Positions 1 to 8,224 of a DNA stretch of 64,000 nucleotides are shown here, piece by piece (the stretch's first letter is position 1; each line of letters opens with the position of its first letter). The notes below the pieces were generated by a model, which did not search any database, was not told the DNA's origin, and worked only from the letters and a program-made list of their open reading frames with translations. The position numbers and the translations under genes were made by a program. The DNA is taken from NCBI RefSeq assembly GCF_000317225.1, contig NZ_AJLL01000060.1, positions 1 through 64,000 of the forward strand. The letters run 5' to 3'. The stretch comes from Fischerella thermalis PCC 7521. GTDB taxonomy: Bacteria > Cyanobacteriota > Cyanobacteriia > Cyanobacteriales > Nostocaceae.

Positions 1-192
1 TGTATCACCTCCTTCCTCACCAATAGCTTTGGTGGTGACCGTATCACCTCCTTCCTCACCAATAGCCTGGGAAGTGAATAATCTAGAGTCAGCAATTTGC
101 TTTACTTCCTGGTTATTGACATGTTGAACATGCACAATCATATTTTCCAATTTATGGAGTTCGAGTTGAAACGGGTGAACATAATAATGCAT
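1..192 (-). CDS. Plesiocin-type graspetide precursor peptide, 3' end cut by window edge
   Basis: The visible 64 codons start at an ATG (190-192) and run off the left edge. Residues 1-42 look like a leader with no cysteine. From residue 43 a 13-residue unit begins (A-I-G-E-E-G-G-D-T-V-T-T-K) and is repeated at a 39-bp period (exact 26-bp copies at 2-27 and 41-66). The motif TTKAIGEE fits TTxxxxEE, the known core of plesiocin-like (group 2) graspetides, in which an ATP-grasp ligase forms Thr-Glu side-chain esters. The first unit reads TSQAIGEE, a near match. The number of repeats is unknown, and the expected ATP-grasp gene would lie left of the window. Another in-frame ATG is at 139-141; neither start has a clear Shine-Dalgarno site. 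The call rests on the motif only. Confidence 0.6.
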   Translation of the reverse strand, partial: MHYYVHPFQLELHKLENMIVHVQHVNNQEVKQIADSRLFTSQAIGEEGGDTVTTKAIGEEGGDT

Positions 193-723
193 AAGTGTGA
201 TCCGAAATCAAGTATTACTTATTGAAGATACAAAGAGTAATGTCTTGATTTCTGAATAATTACAGAGGACTCTCAAGCAAGCTAGGTACACTTCGAAGAG
301 TCTTCTTTCCTATTGCAGGAGTACCTATTGCCCGTCGCCACGCGTAAATTCGTTAATCAAATCAAATTACTATAGCCAAAAGTAAAAGGTAAAAGGTAAA
401 AGTAACGGCAAGTTTTTTTACTTTTACTTTTTACCTTCATGTTTTTCCTAGCATTGGATACTAGTCGCAAACGATACCATATTTCCCGAAGAACATCAAG
501 CGTCAAAAATGTCAAAAAAATACGGCAATATCTGTATTATCCGCTCAAATACAACCTTTTACTACCCAATCTAAACTAGACTAAAATTCCGTACTCAAGC
601 CACAACCTTTACAAGTGAGTGATACCGTAAGATTAATTAGGACTGTCGGTATCATTGAAGCAAAAGATATTTAACAGGCGAAGCAGACCTTTGGATCGCT
701 GATTCTTAAGTACCTACACATAA
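193..723. other. Intergenic stretch with heptamer-type repeats
   Basis: I see no convincing gene here. At about 374-438 there are AAAGGTA-type repeats followed by an inverted copy (TTACTTTTACTTTTTACC), which could fold into a hairpin. The stretch probably holds the promoter of the minus-strand graspetide-like gene. Confidence 0.5.
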
Positions 724-891
724 TTATTTCTCTATTGCCTTGTGGTAGCAGCGATCGCACTCATCAAGAGCTTCATGAAACTTACCTCCAGAACGTGCAA
801 ATTCCTGTGTCAACAGAGCAACCCAAATTCTGAGGCGTTGTTGTGTTAACTCAGGTTGTTTATCTTCATCTAGTGCTTTACCGTCATGCAC
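724..891 (-). CDS. Small conserved-looking ORF downstream of merR, start uncertain
   Basis: This 55-codon ORF uses a GTG at 889-891. The reading frame stays open upstream into the last codons of the MerR gene with protein-like sequence (SDYRSDLENQFC), so the true start may be a non-standard codon or may have been lost. The C-terminal half (ELTQQRLRIWVALLTQEF, then LDECDRCYHKAIEK) looks like a real helical protein with a CDRCYH motif that could bind metal. No family is recognised. It lies directly behind the copper genes on the same strand, so a metal-related role is possible, but that is inference from position. Confidence 0.35.
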   Translation of the reverse strand: MHDGKALDEDKQPELTQQRLRIWVALLTQEFARSGGKFHEALDECDRCYHKAIEK

Positions 892-908
892 TGCACAAAA
901 TTGATTTT

Positions 909-1322
909 CTAAGTCGGATCGATAATCGGACAGATGGTATTTTCAGGTATTTCAGAAACCGATTCCCAGCCTGAAAGCAGCCCTTCTAACTCCAACTTCA
1001 ACACTTGTAGCTGTTCGATTTGGTATGTGATCGCAGCAATTTTATCATTCAGTTTTGCTTTAATGTGGTCGCAGGGCAAGTCCCCTTGGTCATGCACATC
1101 CAGCAACTCTTTAATCTCTAACAAGCTCAATCCAAGGCTCTGAGCGCGCTTAATAAAGCTGAGGCGGGCAAAAACATTTGAATTAAATAACCGAAATCCA
1201 CCCTCAGTCCGATCCGAAGCCTTGAGCAACCCCAGTTCTTCGTAGTAACGAATTGTTTTGATCGGAATGCCACTTTCTTTAGCAACTAAACCGATTTGCT
1301 TCAGTGTTTCTTGGGCTAACAT
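909..1322 (-). CDS. MerR-family metal-responsive transcriptional regulator
   Basis: 137 aa. Residues 10-80 form a MerR winged-helix domain (GLVAKESGIPIKTIRYYEE, then the GLLKASDR wing). A dimerisation helix follows. One cysteine is at the head of that helix (LPCDHI), as in ZntR/CueR proteins, and one is in a short CPII tail. CueR has two tail cysteines; only one is visible here, so the metal is not certain. It is the fourth gene of a minus-strand series copZ-copA-small protein-merR, which points to copper sensing. MerR proteins bind promoters with over-long spacers and twist them on metal binding; such a promoter lies before copZ (4362-4398). The ATG is preceded by AGGAG about 7 nt upstream. 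Confidence 0.85.
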   Translation of the reverse strand: MLAQETLKQIGLVAKESGIPIKTIRYYEELGLLKASDRTEGGFRLFNSNVFARLSFIKRAQSLGLSLLEIKELLDVHDQGDLPCDHIKAKLNDKIAAITYQIEQLQVLKLELEGLLSGWESVSEIPENTICPIIDPT

Positions 1323-1392
1323 AATTAACTCCTACTTATCTAGTCTAGTACTCTGTCAAGACAACGCAAGCTGGGTACATCAATTTCTAGTT

Positions 1393-1698
1393 TTATCCTT
1401 CTTCTGTGTTCTCTGCGCCTCTGTGGTTTTTATTTAACCCACTACTCGATTGTGCTTTTTGCGATTTTGGCTTACTCAGCAGAAACCACCATAACTCCAG
1501 TCTGATCAATCCTAACCCGCCTGCTGTAACAGCTGCTTTTGCCCATAAGGGTTGTTCAATGCGACGGAACTGACTGGTTTGTTTCGTTTGAGATGGTTGC
1601 ATCTGTTCGTGGGACATTTGTGCAACTGTTTTGTTAGAAGCAACTCCAAACACCAATCCCAAACTTGCAACACTGCCAATAATTGCTATTTTGTTCAT
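1393..1698 (-). CDS. Truncated membrane-anchored protein of copper operon (cupredoxin-type anchor lacking the cupredoxin domain)
   Basis: 101 aa. Residues 1-26 form a signal peptide (MNKIAIIGSVASLGLVFGVA). A Met/His/Gln segment (MSHEQMQPS) follows, then one membrane segment ending in ELWWFLLSKPKSQKA. From memory, that segment resembles the N-terminal anchor of cyanobacterial cupredoxin-domain proteins linked to copper ATPases; in those a copper-binding domain follows. Here the protein ends about 20 residues later, and the tail (NKNHRGAENTEEG) is encoded by a dispersed extragenic repeat (1398-1436). I infer that the cupredoxin domain was lost and replaced by repeat-coded residues. It lies between copA and merR on the same strand. 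It may be non-functional. Confidence 0.55.
   Translation of the reverse strand: MNKIAIIGSVASLGLVFGVASNKTVAQMSHEQMQPSQTKQTSQFRRIEQPLWAKAAVTAGGLGLIRLELWWFLLSKPKSQKAQSSSGLNKNHRGAENTEEG
1398..1436. repeat. Extragenic repeat of the CCACAGAGGCGCAGAG family
   Basis: The minus strand reads AACCACAGAGGCGCAGAG and then AACACAGAAGAAGG. This purine-rich repeat type is common between genes in filamentous cyanobacteria, and related units occur at 7925-7965 and 8110-8150. It supplies the last codons of the preceding truncated gene. Confidence 0.6.
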
Positions 1699-1833
1699 TA
1701 TTTAAACGTCTCCGTTGGTCAATCGCAAACTACGCTAACGCGCCGGAAATAGCTGCAAGTAAAAATCCAAATCCTGTCAGGGTTGCAAAAAAATATTACT
1801 TTCTTAAGCATTGTTACTACTCTTTATGACTTA

Positions 1834-4092
1834 TCAACTAATTGTTTTTGCTCGGAAATTACGCAAACGCAGTGCATTCGTGACTACTGATACGGAACTA
1901 AACGCCATTGCTGCACCTGCAATAATTGGGCTAAGCAACCAACCGAAGAAGGGGAAAAGAATTCCTGCTGCAATTGGAATACCAGCGACGTTATAAATAA
2001 AAGCAAAAAAGAGATTCTGACGAATATTGCGAATCGTGGCCCGACTCAGTTGAATGGCAGTGACAATACCTTGTAAATCTCCAGAGATCAGGGTGATATC
2101 ACTAGCTGCGATCGCTACATCTGTACCTGTGCCAATTGCGATTCCGACATCAGCTTGAGCCAAGGCTGGTGCATCATTAATACCATCCCCGACCATTGCC
2201 ACTATTTTGCCTTCCGACTGAATTTTCTCGACAGTCTTGGCTTTTTGATCTGGGCGAACTTCGGCAAAAACTCGCTTAATGCCCACTTCCCGGGCAATCA
2301 CTTCGGCTGTGCGGCGATTATCCCCAGTCAACATCACCACTTCCAATCCCATTTTCTGCAATGTGCGAATTGCGTTTACAGAAGATGGTTTCACTGCATC
2401 AGCAATACCCATTATCCCTTGGACTTTGCTATTTACAGCAATCCAGATCACCGTCTTACCGAGATACTCTAGCCGATCCCAATGTTGTTGCAATGCACTT
2501 GTATCAATGCCTAACTCTCTCATCCAACGATGGGTACCAATTTGTACCCATTGATTTGACACGTACCCTTGCACACCACTACCAGCGATCGCTTCAAAAT
2601 CCTGTGCATTTGTTAACTCTACACTTTGAGATTGAGCATAATTCACAACAGCTTCAGCCAAAGGATGTTCGGAATTGCGTTCGACAGATGCTGCAAGGCG
2701 CAGAAGATTTAACTCATTGTTATTGGCTGTACCGTTGACGGTTACAAAATCGGTGACAGTCGGCTTACCTTGCGTAATTGTACCTGTTTTATCGAGAACA
2801 ACAGTCTTGAGCTTGTGGGCGAGTTCCAGACTTTCTGCCCCTTTGATCAGGATGCCATTTTCTGCACCCTTACCTGTACCAACCATAATGGAAGTTGGGG
2901 TTGCTAAGCCAAGGGCACAGGGACATGCAATGATTAGGACTCCGACAGTCGTAATTAGTGCCATCGTCACATTGCCCATGATGTTGTACCAGATGATGAA
3001 AGTGGCGATCGCAATGGCAATTACGGCAGGTACAAACCATCCAGTAACTTGGTCGGCTAGCCTTTGAATCGGTGCTTTCGACCCTTGCGCTTGCTGCACT
3101 AGCTTGACAATCTGCGCCAAAAATGTATCTTTACCCACTCGTGTGGCTCGGAATTTGAAGCTACCAGTTTTGTTGAGCGTGGCTCCAATCACTTCATCAC
3201 CTGGGTGTTTCTTCACAGGTACACTTTCACCCGTGACCATTGCCTCATCAATAGTTGAGGAACCATCGATAATCTCGCCATCCACTGGAATTTTTTCACC
3301 CGGACGCACCAGAATCACATCACCTTCAATCACTTGGGTAATCGGGATGTCAATTTCTGTGCCATCACGGATCACACGAGCAGTCTTTGCTTGCAAGCCT
3401 ACAAGCTTACGAATTGCTTGGGAAGTTTGTCCTTTGGCACGATTTTCCAGCAGTCGTCCCAGCAAAATCAAAGTAATGATGACTACAGCCGCTTCGTAGT
3501 ACACATCAGCTGGTAATCCCTGGGTAGTGAAGAACCCAGGCAAAAAGGTGGGGAAGAGAGAATAGAGATAAGCGGCTCCTGTACCAATTGCCACCAAGGT
3601 ATCCATTGTTGCCACGTGACGTTTGAGAGCTTTCCAAGCATTGATAAAGAAAGATGCACCACACCAAAACAAAACTGGAGTCGCCAGCACAAGCTGTAAC
3701 CAAGGATTGTGCAACCACATAGGAATCAAGGGAATGGACAACCCCGTCATCATCGGTAGCGAACCAATGACCATGATGACGCTGATCATACCGCCAACCC
3801 AAACTTTTCTGACTAAGGCTCGATTTTCCGCTTGGCGTATCTGCTGTTCTGCATCATCTGTGGTAAACAAGTCTTCGTCTTGCATTGGCATCGCAGAGTA
3901 TCCCACCGTATCTACCGCATCGCAAATTGCTTTTGGGTTAGTTTTTCTCTTGTCGTAGGTAACAGTGGCTTGCTCTGCCCCAAAGTTAACGCTACACCGA
4001 TTCACACCATCAACGGAGCGAATCGTATCTTCAATTGTTTTAGCGCAAGAGGCACAACTCATACCCCGCAGTTTCAGATGCGTGTTTTCCAT
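1834..4092 (-). CDS. copA: Copper-exporting P1B-type ATPase
   Basis: 752 aa. It pumps Cu+ across a membrane at the cost of ATP. In order: one N-terminal HMA domain with GMSCASC (Cys13, Cys16), paired membrane helices, a TGES actuator loop (VTGESVP), the intramembrane CPC motif (ACPCALGL, about residue 390), the phosphorylation site DKTGT (about 431), SEHPLAEA in the nucleotide domain, and TGD and GDGINDAPA in the P domain. The last helices carry YN and MAFSS, the class 1B-1 marks for Cu+. The length is normal for a single-HMA CopA. copZ starts 38 bp upstream on the same strand, so the two are probably co-transcribed from the MerR-type promoter. Confidence 0.95.
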   Translation of the reverse strand: MENTHLKLRGMSCASCAKTIEDTIRSVDGVNRCSVNFGAEQATVTYDKRKTNPKAICDAVDTVGYSAMPMQDEDLFTTDDAEQQIRQAENRALVRKVWVGGMISVIMVIGSLPMMTGLSIPLIPMWLHNPWLQLVLATPVLFWCGASFFINAWKALKRHVATMDTLVAIGTGAAYLYSLFPTFLPGFFTTQGLPADVYYEAAVVIITLILLGRLLENRAKGQTSQAIRKLVGLQAKTARVIRDGTEIDIPITQVIEGDVILVRPGEKIPVDGEIIDGSSTIDEAMVTGESVPVKKHPGDEVIGATLNKTGSFKFRATRVGKDTFLAQIVKLVQQAQGSKAPIQRLADQVTGWFVPAVIAIAIATFIIWYNIMGNVTMALITTVGVLIIACPCALGLATPTSIMVGTGKGAENGILIKGAESLELAHKLKTVVLDKTGTITQGKPTVTDFVTVNGTANNNELNLLRLAASVERNSEHPLAEAVVNYAQSQSVELTNAQDFEAIAGSGVQGYVSNQWVQIGTHRWMRELGIDTSALQQHWDRLEYLGKTVIWIAVNSKVQGIMGIADAVKPSSVNAIRTLQKMGLEVVMLTGDNRRTAEVIAREVGIKRVFAEVRPDQKAKTVEKIQSEGKIVAMVGDGINDAPALAQADVGIAIGTGTDVAIAASDITLISGDLQGIVTAIQLSRATIRNIRQNLFFAFIYNVAGIPIAAGILFPFFGWLLSPIIAGAAMAFSSVSVVTNALRLRNFRAKTIS

Positions 4093-4130
4093 TCAACACC
4101 TCCTAACTACTGAACTGCTTTTTAAAGAAT

Positions 4131-4331
4131 TTAGTCACCAGTAACGGTATAACCTGCGGCTGTAATTGCTTGTGTGATGGCAGTTTCTGTTGCTTGAGTT
4201 TCGATCTGGACAAGCTTAGTTTTGGTATCAGCCTGAACGATGGCAGCTGGATCAACAGTTTTCACCGCTTTTGTAATGCTTTCGACACAGGCAGAACAAG
4301 CCATGTTAGGAACTTTGAGGTGAAGTTTCAT
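4131..4331 (-). CDS. copZ: CopZ-like copper chaperone
   Basis: 66 aa from the ATG at 4329-4331; a GTG at 4338-4340 would add three residues. It is a single heavy-metal-associated (HMA) domain with MACSAC, whose two cysteines bind Cu+, and the typical ending AAGYTV. Such proteins carry copper to the HMA domain of CopA or to other targets. It is the first gene of the copper operon, 38 bp before copA and about 30 bp after the putative -10 box. Confidence 0.9.
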   Translation of the reverse strand: MKLHLKVPNMACSACVESITKAVKTVDPAAIVQADTKTKLVQIETQATETAITQAITAAGYTVTGD

Positions 4332-4361
4332 CTGATGCACTCTATCTAATCAACTAATCTC

Positions 4362-4398
4362 ATTGTGAAATCTCCACCTTACTAGAGAGTCAAGGGGT
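4362..4398 (-). promoter_or_regulatory. MerR-type promoter/operator of the copper operon
   Basis: On the minus strand there is a -35 box TTGACT (4388-4393) and a -10-like CACAAT (4362-4367), separated by 20 bp. That spacing is longer than the usual 17 and is the hallmark of MerR-family promoters. A dyad covers the spacer: the left arm CCTTGACT mirrors AGTAAGG around CTCT (4377-4395). The first codon of copZ lies about 30 bp downstream. The regulator is probably the MerR protein at 909-1322. Confidence 0.65.
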
Positions 4399-4547
4399 AG
4401 TGAGCAAAAATTTATCTTGCCTGTGGGTAGCGAAAATAGATGCCAATAGTGGGACAATACAAGTATTAGAAGCTGCTTTGAGTTAATTGGAACTTATTTT
4501 GGAAATATTCTGTCTCCAAAATTGAGCTATGTGAGTTAGTCAAATTT

Positions 4548-4976
4548 ATGGAAACTAAGGGCGATTCTGAACAGAGAAGTATTCAAAATTCCGGATCGGT
4601 TCTCAGGCTGCGTCGGTTGGTAGGATCAGCAGTAGTTGTAGTTTCTGTAGGAATAGCTAGTTATGCAGCTGGTTTTGCTATTGCTAAGCAGGAAAGTGAC
4701 TCCAAAGCAAACATTCAACAGTTAAAATTACAGGCAAAATTATGCCGCAAATTCAATCGCGGTGAGGTGGAAGCGGAGGATGCTGCTGCTGGTGGTAAGA
4801 TATCTGGCGTGCATGATATTTTGGCAGATTTGCAAACAGTGCAAGTTGAGCTAGCCAAGAAGAGACTTGTGTTTGTGGAAGAACAACCAACAATTGTGAA
4901 GTTGAAGTCTCAAGAAGCAGCTTTAAAATCTTTATTAAAGCAGCGTATAAACGGTATTTGTAACGTTGTGAATTAA
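4548..4976 (+). CDS. Hypothetical single-pass membrane protein with coiled-coil tail
   Basis: 142 aa. A short charged N terminus is followed by one membrane helix at about residues 26-47 (VGSAVVVVSVGIASYAAGFA). The rest is a soluble helical region ending in VKLKSQEAALKSLL. This resembles the periplasmic coiled coil of chain-length-determinant (Wzz/Wzc-like) proteins, but the match is weak and no functional motif is visible. It starts 207 bp from the divergent copZ and is probably transcribed alone. Function unknown. Confidence 0.6.
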   Translation: METKGDSEQRSIQNSGSVLRLRRLVGSAVVVVSVGIASYAAGFAIAKQESDSKANIQQLKLQAKLCRKFNRGEVEAEDAAAGGKISGVHDILADLQTVQVELAKKRLVFVEEQPTIVKLKSQEAALKSLLKQRINGICNVVN

Positions 4977-5164
4977 TAGTTGATCGATATTAAGCGCTTT
5001 ATCCGCAAATAATACATTCATAAACCGCATCAGGCACAATAGCTGCGGTTTTTGGCGACTTATTGCCAAAGTAGGGAAATTGTCGAGGGGTAAATAGTCA
5101 GCCAACAAACACTGTTGGGACTGTGCGATCGCATTCAATCTTTTTGCCCTATGATCTTTTGTAT

Positions 5165-5842
5165 TTACCGAATCCATAACATTTCATTGCCACCTTTTTG
5201 TAGTTCGTATTTTGCTTTGACAATTGAAACTGTATATCCTAGTTCTTGTAACTCTTGGGTGATGCGATCGAGATAGGGCGAACGTTGCAACATCAGAGTC
5301 AGCAGAGGAAAAATCCGTACTTCTTGACTCACTCTCAGCATCTCCTTAATGCCATCAAAGTGGAATTGGTAATCATGGTGATCTGAATACAAAAAGAGAA
5401 AATGTGAACATAAAGCTAGATCATATTCTTTATCTTGAAAATTCAGTTTTGGTAGTTCACCGATTTGATATCTTTTTTCCTGTTTTCCCTGCTCATAATC
5501 ACTGATAAACTTATTGATTGTTTGGACTCGATTCCATCTTAAATTTTCAGGTGATGTGTGATAAGACCAAGTCCAGTCATCGGGACTTGCTTTCACTTGG
5601 TCAATGATATTATCAACCATTTCATTAAATCTTTTCAGGATTTCATCACCACTAAATTGATATATTGGATCAATCGAAGTGACTTGTACACCAATTTTTG
5701 TAGCTTCTGCATTGAAGCTAGCCGGGCCATCGCCAACCCCCAAAATTCGCTTGCGCAAATCTGATTTAGTCAGATGGAACATTTGCACGTATTCATCAAG
5801 CGATCGCCCGAAGGGAACAACTTTTTCTAACTTCATTACCAT
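5165..5842 (-). CDS. SAM-dependent methyltransferase-like protein
   Basis: 225 aa. A Rossmann-type motif I (LGVGDGPASF, about residues 35-44) is followed about 20 residues later by an acidic strand end (TSIDP), as in class I methyltransferases. A later strand (DLALCSHFLF) fits motif IV. The substrate is unknown. It starts 21 bp after the nucleotidyltransferase gene, so the three minus-strand genes GHMP kinase, nucleotidyltransferase and methyltransferase look like one operon. ATG at 5840-5842 is used; a second ATG two codons on is possible. Confidence 0.7.
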   Translation of the reverse strand: MVMKLEKVVPFGRSLDEYVQMFHLTKSDLRKRILGVGDGPASFNAEATKIGVQVTSIDPIYQFSGDEILKRFNEMVDNIIDQVKASPDDWTWSYHTSPENLRWNRVQTINKFISDYEQGKQEKRYQIGELPKLNFQDKEYDLALCSHFLFLYSDHHDYQFHFDGIKEMLRVSQEVRIFPLLTLMLQRSPYLDRITQELQELGYTVSIVKAKYELQKGGNEMLWIR

Positions 5843-5863
5843 TGTTGATTACCACCTGCGTTA

Positions 5864-6751
5864 TTACCTATTTCTAAAATCAATTAGCGTTTGTAAATAA
5901 GCATCAGGCATTCCAATATCAAAACTTTTTCCCTGCACCAAATACCCCACCATTCCCTCTACTTGACGTACCTTTTCTAGACAGGTTGTTAATTGAAATT
6001 CGCCACGTTCTCGAAAGTTATTATTAATATTCTCTTCGAGAAAATCAAAAATCATTGGTGTCAGTGCATACAAGCCAAAAATAGATAAAAATTCATTTTC
6101 TGCTATTCCTTCAACACGCAAATGCTGACGTGCATATTCAACAGTTGGCTTTTCGTAGACTTGTGTCAATGAAAGAATAGAATTATGTTTTTGCCAAACT
6201 CCTGTGACACAACCAGCTTTATGAATAATTTCTGCTGGTATTTTTGTTAAACCAACAACACTTTTATTTTGCTGTGCATAAACCTCTAATACTTGCCGCG
6301 CACAAGATTTTTTGATGTCAGATGCATAAATATGGTCACCTAACATCAGTAAAAATGGTTGATTATCTACCCATTCTTTAGCACAATATACAGCGTGTCC
6401 ATAGCCTGCTTGTTCTTTTTGTGGCAGAAATTTGATTTTGTCACCTAAATCTACAATGTGTTTACTATGTTTTTGGTTTTCTGGTGATAGCTTTTCAAAA
6501 AGTTCAGCTTTGGGTGGGTATTTAAATAAATCGATAAAAATTCTTTTATCTTCCGGTTGGACAATAATACCAATTTCTTCGATGCCAGCACTAATTGCTT
6601 CTTCAACTATTAACTGAATTACAGGTTTGACCCTGCCATCTTGATCAATAATTGGGAAAAGTTCTTTTTTCACAACTTTGGTAGCAGGGAATAAGCGAGT
6701 ACCAAACCCAGCAGCAGGTATTAGGGCTTTTTTAATTTGATTTTTCGGCAT
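5864..6751 (-). CDS. UTP-glucose-1-phosphate uridylyltransferase-like nucleotidyltransferase
   Basis: 295 aa. It has the GalU-type signature near the N terminus (ALIPAAGFGTRLFPATK, then KELFPIID), a VEEAISAGI segment, LMLGDH for metal and nucleotide binding, and VYEKP. GalU enzymes join UTP and glucose-1-phosphate to give UDP-glucose for cell-surface sugars. Because a GHMP sugar kinase overlaps its start by 20 bp, the true substrate may be another sugar-1-phosphate made by that kinase; sugar kinase and uridylyltransferase pairs act in sugar-salvage routes. The length is normal. Confidence 0.8.
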   Translation of the reverse strand: MPKNQIKKALIPAAGFGTRLFPATKVVKKELFPIIDQDGRVKPVIQLIVEEAISAGIEEIGIIVQPEDKRIFIDLFKYPPKAELFEKLSPENQKHSKHIVDLGDKIKFLPQKEQAGYGHAVYCAKEWVDNQPFLLMLGDHIYASDIKKSCARQVLEVYAQQNKSVVGLTKIPAEIIHKAGCVTGVWQKHNSILSLTQVYEKPTVEYARQHLRVEGIAENEFLSIFGLYALTPMIFDFLEENINNNFRERGEFQLTTCLEKVRQVEGMVGYLVQGKSFDIGMPDAYLQTLIDFRNR

Positions 6752-7421
6752 AAATAGTTAGTTTTAAACATTGCATCTGTGGGAAATCTCTTTCAATGAT
6801 TTCGATTACTTTTTGTTGATTTTCTTTGCCTTGCACAATAATAAGTTCGATGATGTCTGTATGTGTAGCATCAAAGATCATAGCAATGGGACGATTACCG
6901 TAAGCACAAGCTTGATCCATCCGCCCGCAACGAGAAGGGGTAGTAATCTCTCCGAGATAGGCAAACTCCATCTCTTCTTGGATGGACATCTTTAAGTCAT
7001 ATACCAGATTAAAAGCCCTCGCCACTAACACACAAATAGCTGCACTTGATGACAGCCCTTTTTGAATCGGTAAATCAGTCAAGTAATTGTCAATTTCTAT
7101 TCCCCCAACATAGTTATGCGCCCCTACTAAAAATTGATAAGCAACACCAGCAGCATAACTAAAAAATCCACCCTTTCTAGCCTCTACTCGCAAAGCCTGT
7201 GCTTCCATCGGTAGAGTTAAGGATTTACGAGTTCCATCACCAAGGGAGGTATTAATAACTAATTGATTGGGATGGGGTTTCACTTGTGCATACAGCCCCT
7301 GATTCGTACCTACCAACAACGTGTAGCCTATTTCTAGTTTAGGATTGAGATGTCGGTATCCTCCCGCCCAATCACTATGTTCACCAAATATACACAGGCG
7401 TCCTGGTACAAAAATTTTCAT
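6732..7421 (-). CDS. GHMP-family sugar kinase, C-terminally short
   Basis: 229 aa. The N terminus (VPGRLCIFGEHSDWAGGY) matches GHMP sugar kinases of the galactokinase/glucuronokinase type. The ATP-binding loop GLSSSAA is at about residues 115-121. RCGRMDQACAYG follows at about 170. Family members usually run to 320-360 residues; here the GHMP C-terminal domain is missing and the last 35 residues look unrelated. The gene overlaps the next by 20 bp. Either this is a natural short form or a deletion removed the C-terminal domain and left a damaged enzyme. The substrate cannot be told. Confidence 0.65.
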   Translation of the reverse strand: MKIFVPGRLCIFGEHSDWAGGYRHLNPKLEIGYTLLVGTNQGLYAQVKPHPNQLVINTSLGDGTRKSLTLPMEAQALRVEARKGGFFSYAAGVAYQFLVGAHNYVGGIEIDNYLTDLPIQKGLSSSAAICVLVARAFNLVYDLKMSIQEEMEFAYLGEITTPSRCGRMDQACAYGNRPIAMIFDATHTDIIELIIVQGKENQQKVIEIIERDFPQMQCLKLTIYAEKSN

Positions 7422-7861
7422 ATCGGTCTTGGATCTTACTCACTAAAGCTCACACTTTTTGTAACAATTGAATATGGTTACGAGCATGTTCTTATACCAT
7501 ATTGTGCTACGGGTCAAGCGGGGTAATGCCATACATTTGGCTTAATTTGCAATCATTTGCTGCTTAGTTATACTAGTGTCAGTTTAGAAACTGTCACTTA
7601 CCCAAGACCGCGTTTTATACCAGAAAAGATATTCTTAATTTTGTGCAAGGAGTGATACCACTTCACCATACGTTTGCCACAAGTTATTTTCGTAATACCC
7701 CCTAAATTCAAGGTTATTGCGAATATCAAATGTTGCATCAAAAAAGTGATTTGGTATAAAAATAAATATAAAAGGCGCTTGAGTTCGCAAAGTTACTCAA
7801 GCGCTTTTACGTATCAGAAATAGTTAGTGGTTAGAGACGCGATTAATCGCGTCTGTACGTT
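7422..7861. other. Intergenic region with promoter of the sugar operon
   Basis: No gene is seen. The minus-strand operon start at 7421 implies a promoter at the left end. Short dispersed TGATACCA/TGGTATA motifs occur at about 7650-7757. A terminator-like hairpin lies at 7775-7804. Confidence 0.5.
7775..7804. terminator. Bidirectional terminator-like hairpin
   Basis: A perfect 10-bp stem (GCGCTTGAGT / ACTCAAGCGC) with a 10-nt loop. It is followed by TTTT on the plus strand, and CTTTTATATTT follows on the minus strand. It may end leuS transcripts that read through the repeats downstream of that gene. Confidence 0.5.
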
Positions 7862-8022
7862 AGTGGTAGCCCTTTGGTGGTGTAAGTTAAAATGATGTGT
7901 TTTTCTTGGTGTCTTAGTGGTGAAAAATCATTTTATTAACCACCAAGACACAAAGACACGAAGAAGAAAAGCTTATAATTGGGCAAAATTTGTTGGGATT
8001 TTTACTCACCACAGAAAGGGCT
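7862..8022. mobile_element. MITE-like element, copy 1
   Basis: About 160 bp bounded by inverted ends (TAGCCCTTTGGTGGTG at the left; ACCACAGAAAGGGCTA at the right). Inside is a large imperfect palindrome built from CTTGGTGTCTTAGTGG and its complement. It carries no ORF. The ends plus palindrome resemble a small non-autonomous element; a second copy follows at 8044. Confidence 0.45.
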
Positions 8023-8043
8023 AGTGGTTAGTGGTTAGTGGTT

Positions 8044-8203
8044 AGTAGTAGCCCTTTGGTGGTGTGATGTAATTTTCTTGGTGTCTTAGTGTCTTTGTGG
8101 TGAAAAAATTAACTTTTGAACCACTAAGGCACTAAGACACAAAGATGAAAAGCTCAAAATTCGGTAATTTTTGTGAGGATTTTTACTCACCTTGAAAGGG
8201 CTG
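8044..8203. mobile_element. MITE-like element, copy 2
   Basis: Same ends and same internal palindrome as 7862-8022, in the same orientation, with many substitutions. A run of TTAGTGG heptamers separates the two copies. leuS ends 22 bp to the right. Confidence 0.45.
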
Positions 8204-8224
8204 CCACTAACCACTAACTAGTAA

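Noticed and set aside
1-66. Direct repeats at the left edge as CRISPR or satellite DNA
   Set aside because: The 39-bp period keeps a reading frame and codes for TTxxxxEE units, so coding repeats explain it.
4935-5177. 80-codon minus-strand frame overlapping the methyltransferase end
   Set aside because: It overlaps two other genes, has no start signal, and no family is recognised. It may be a chance frame.
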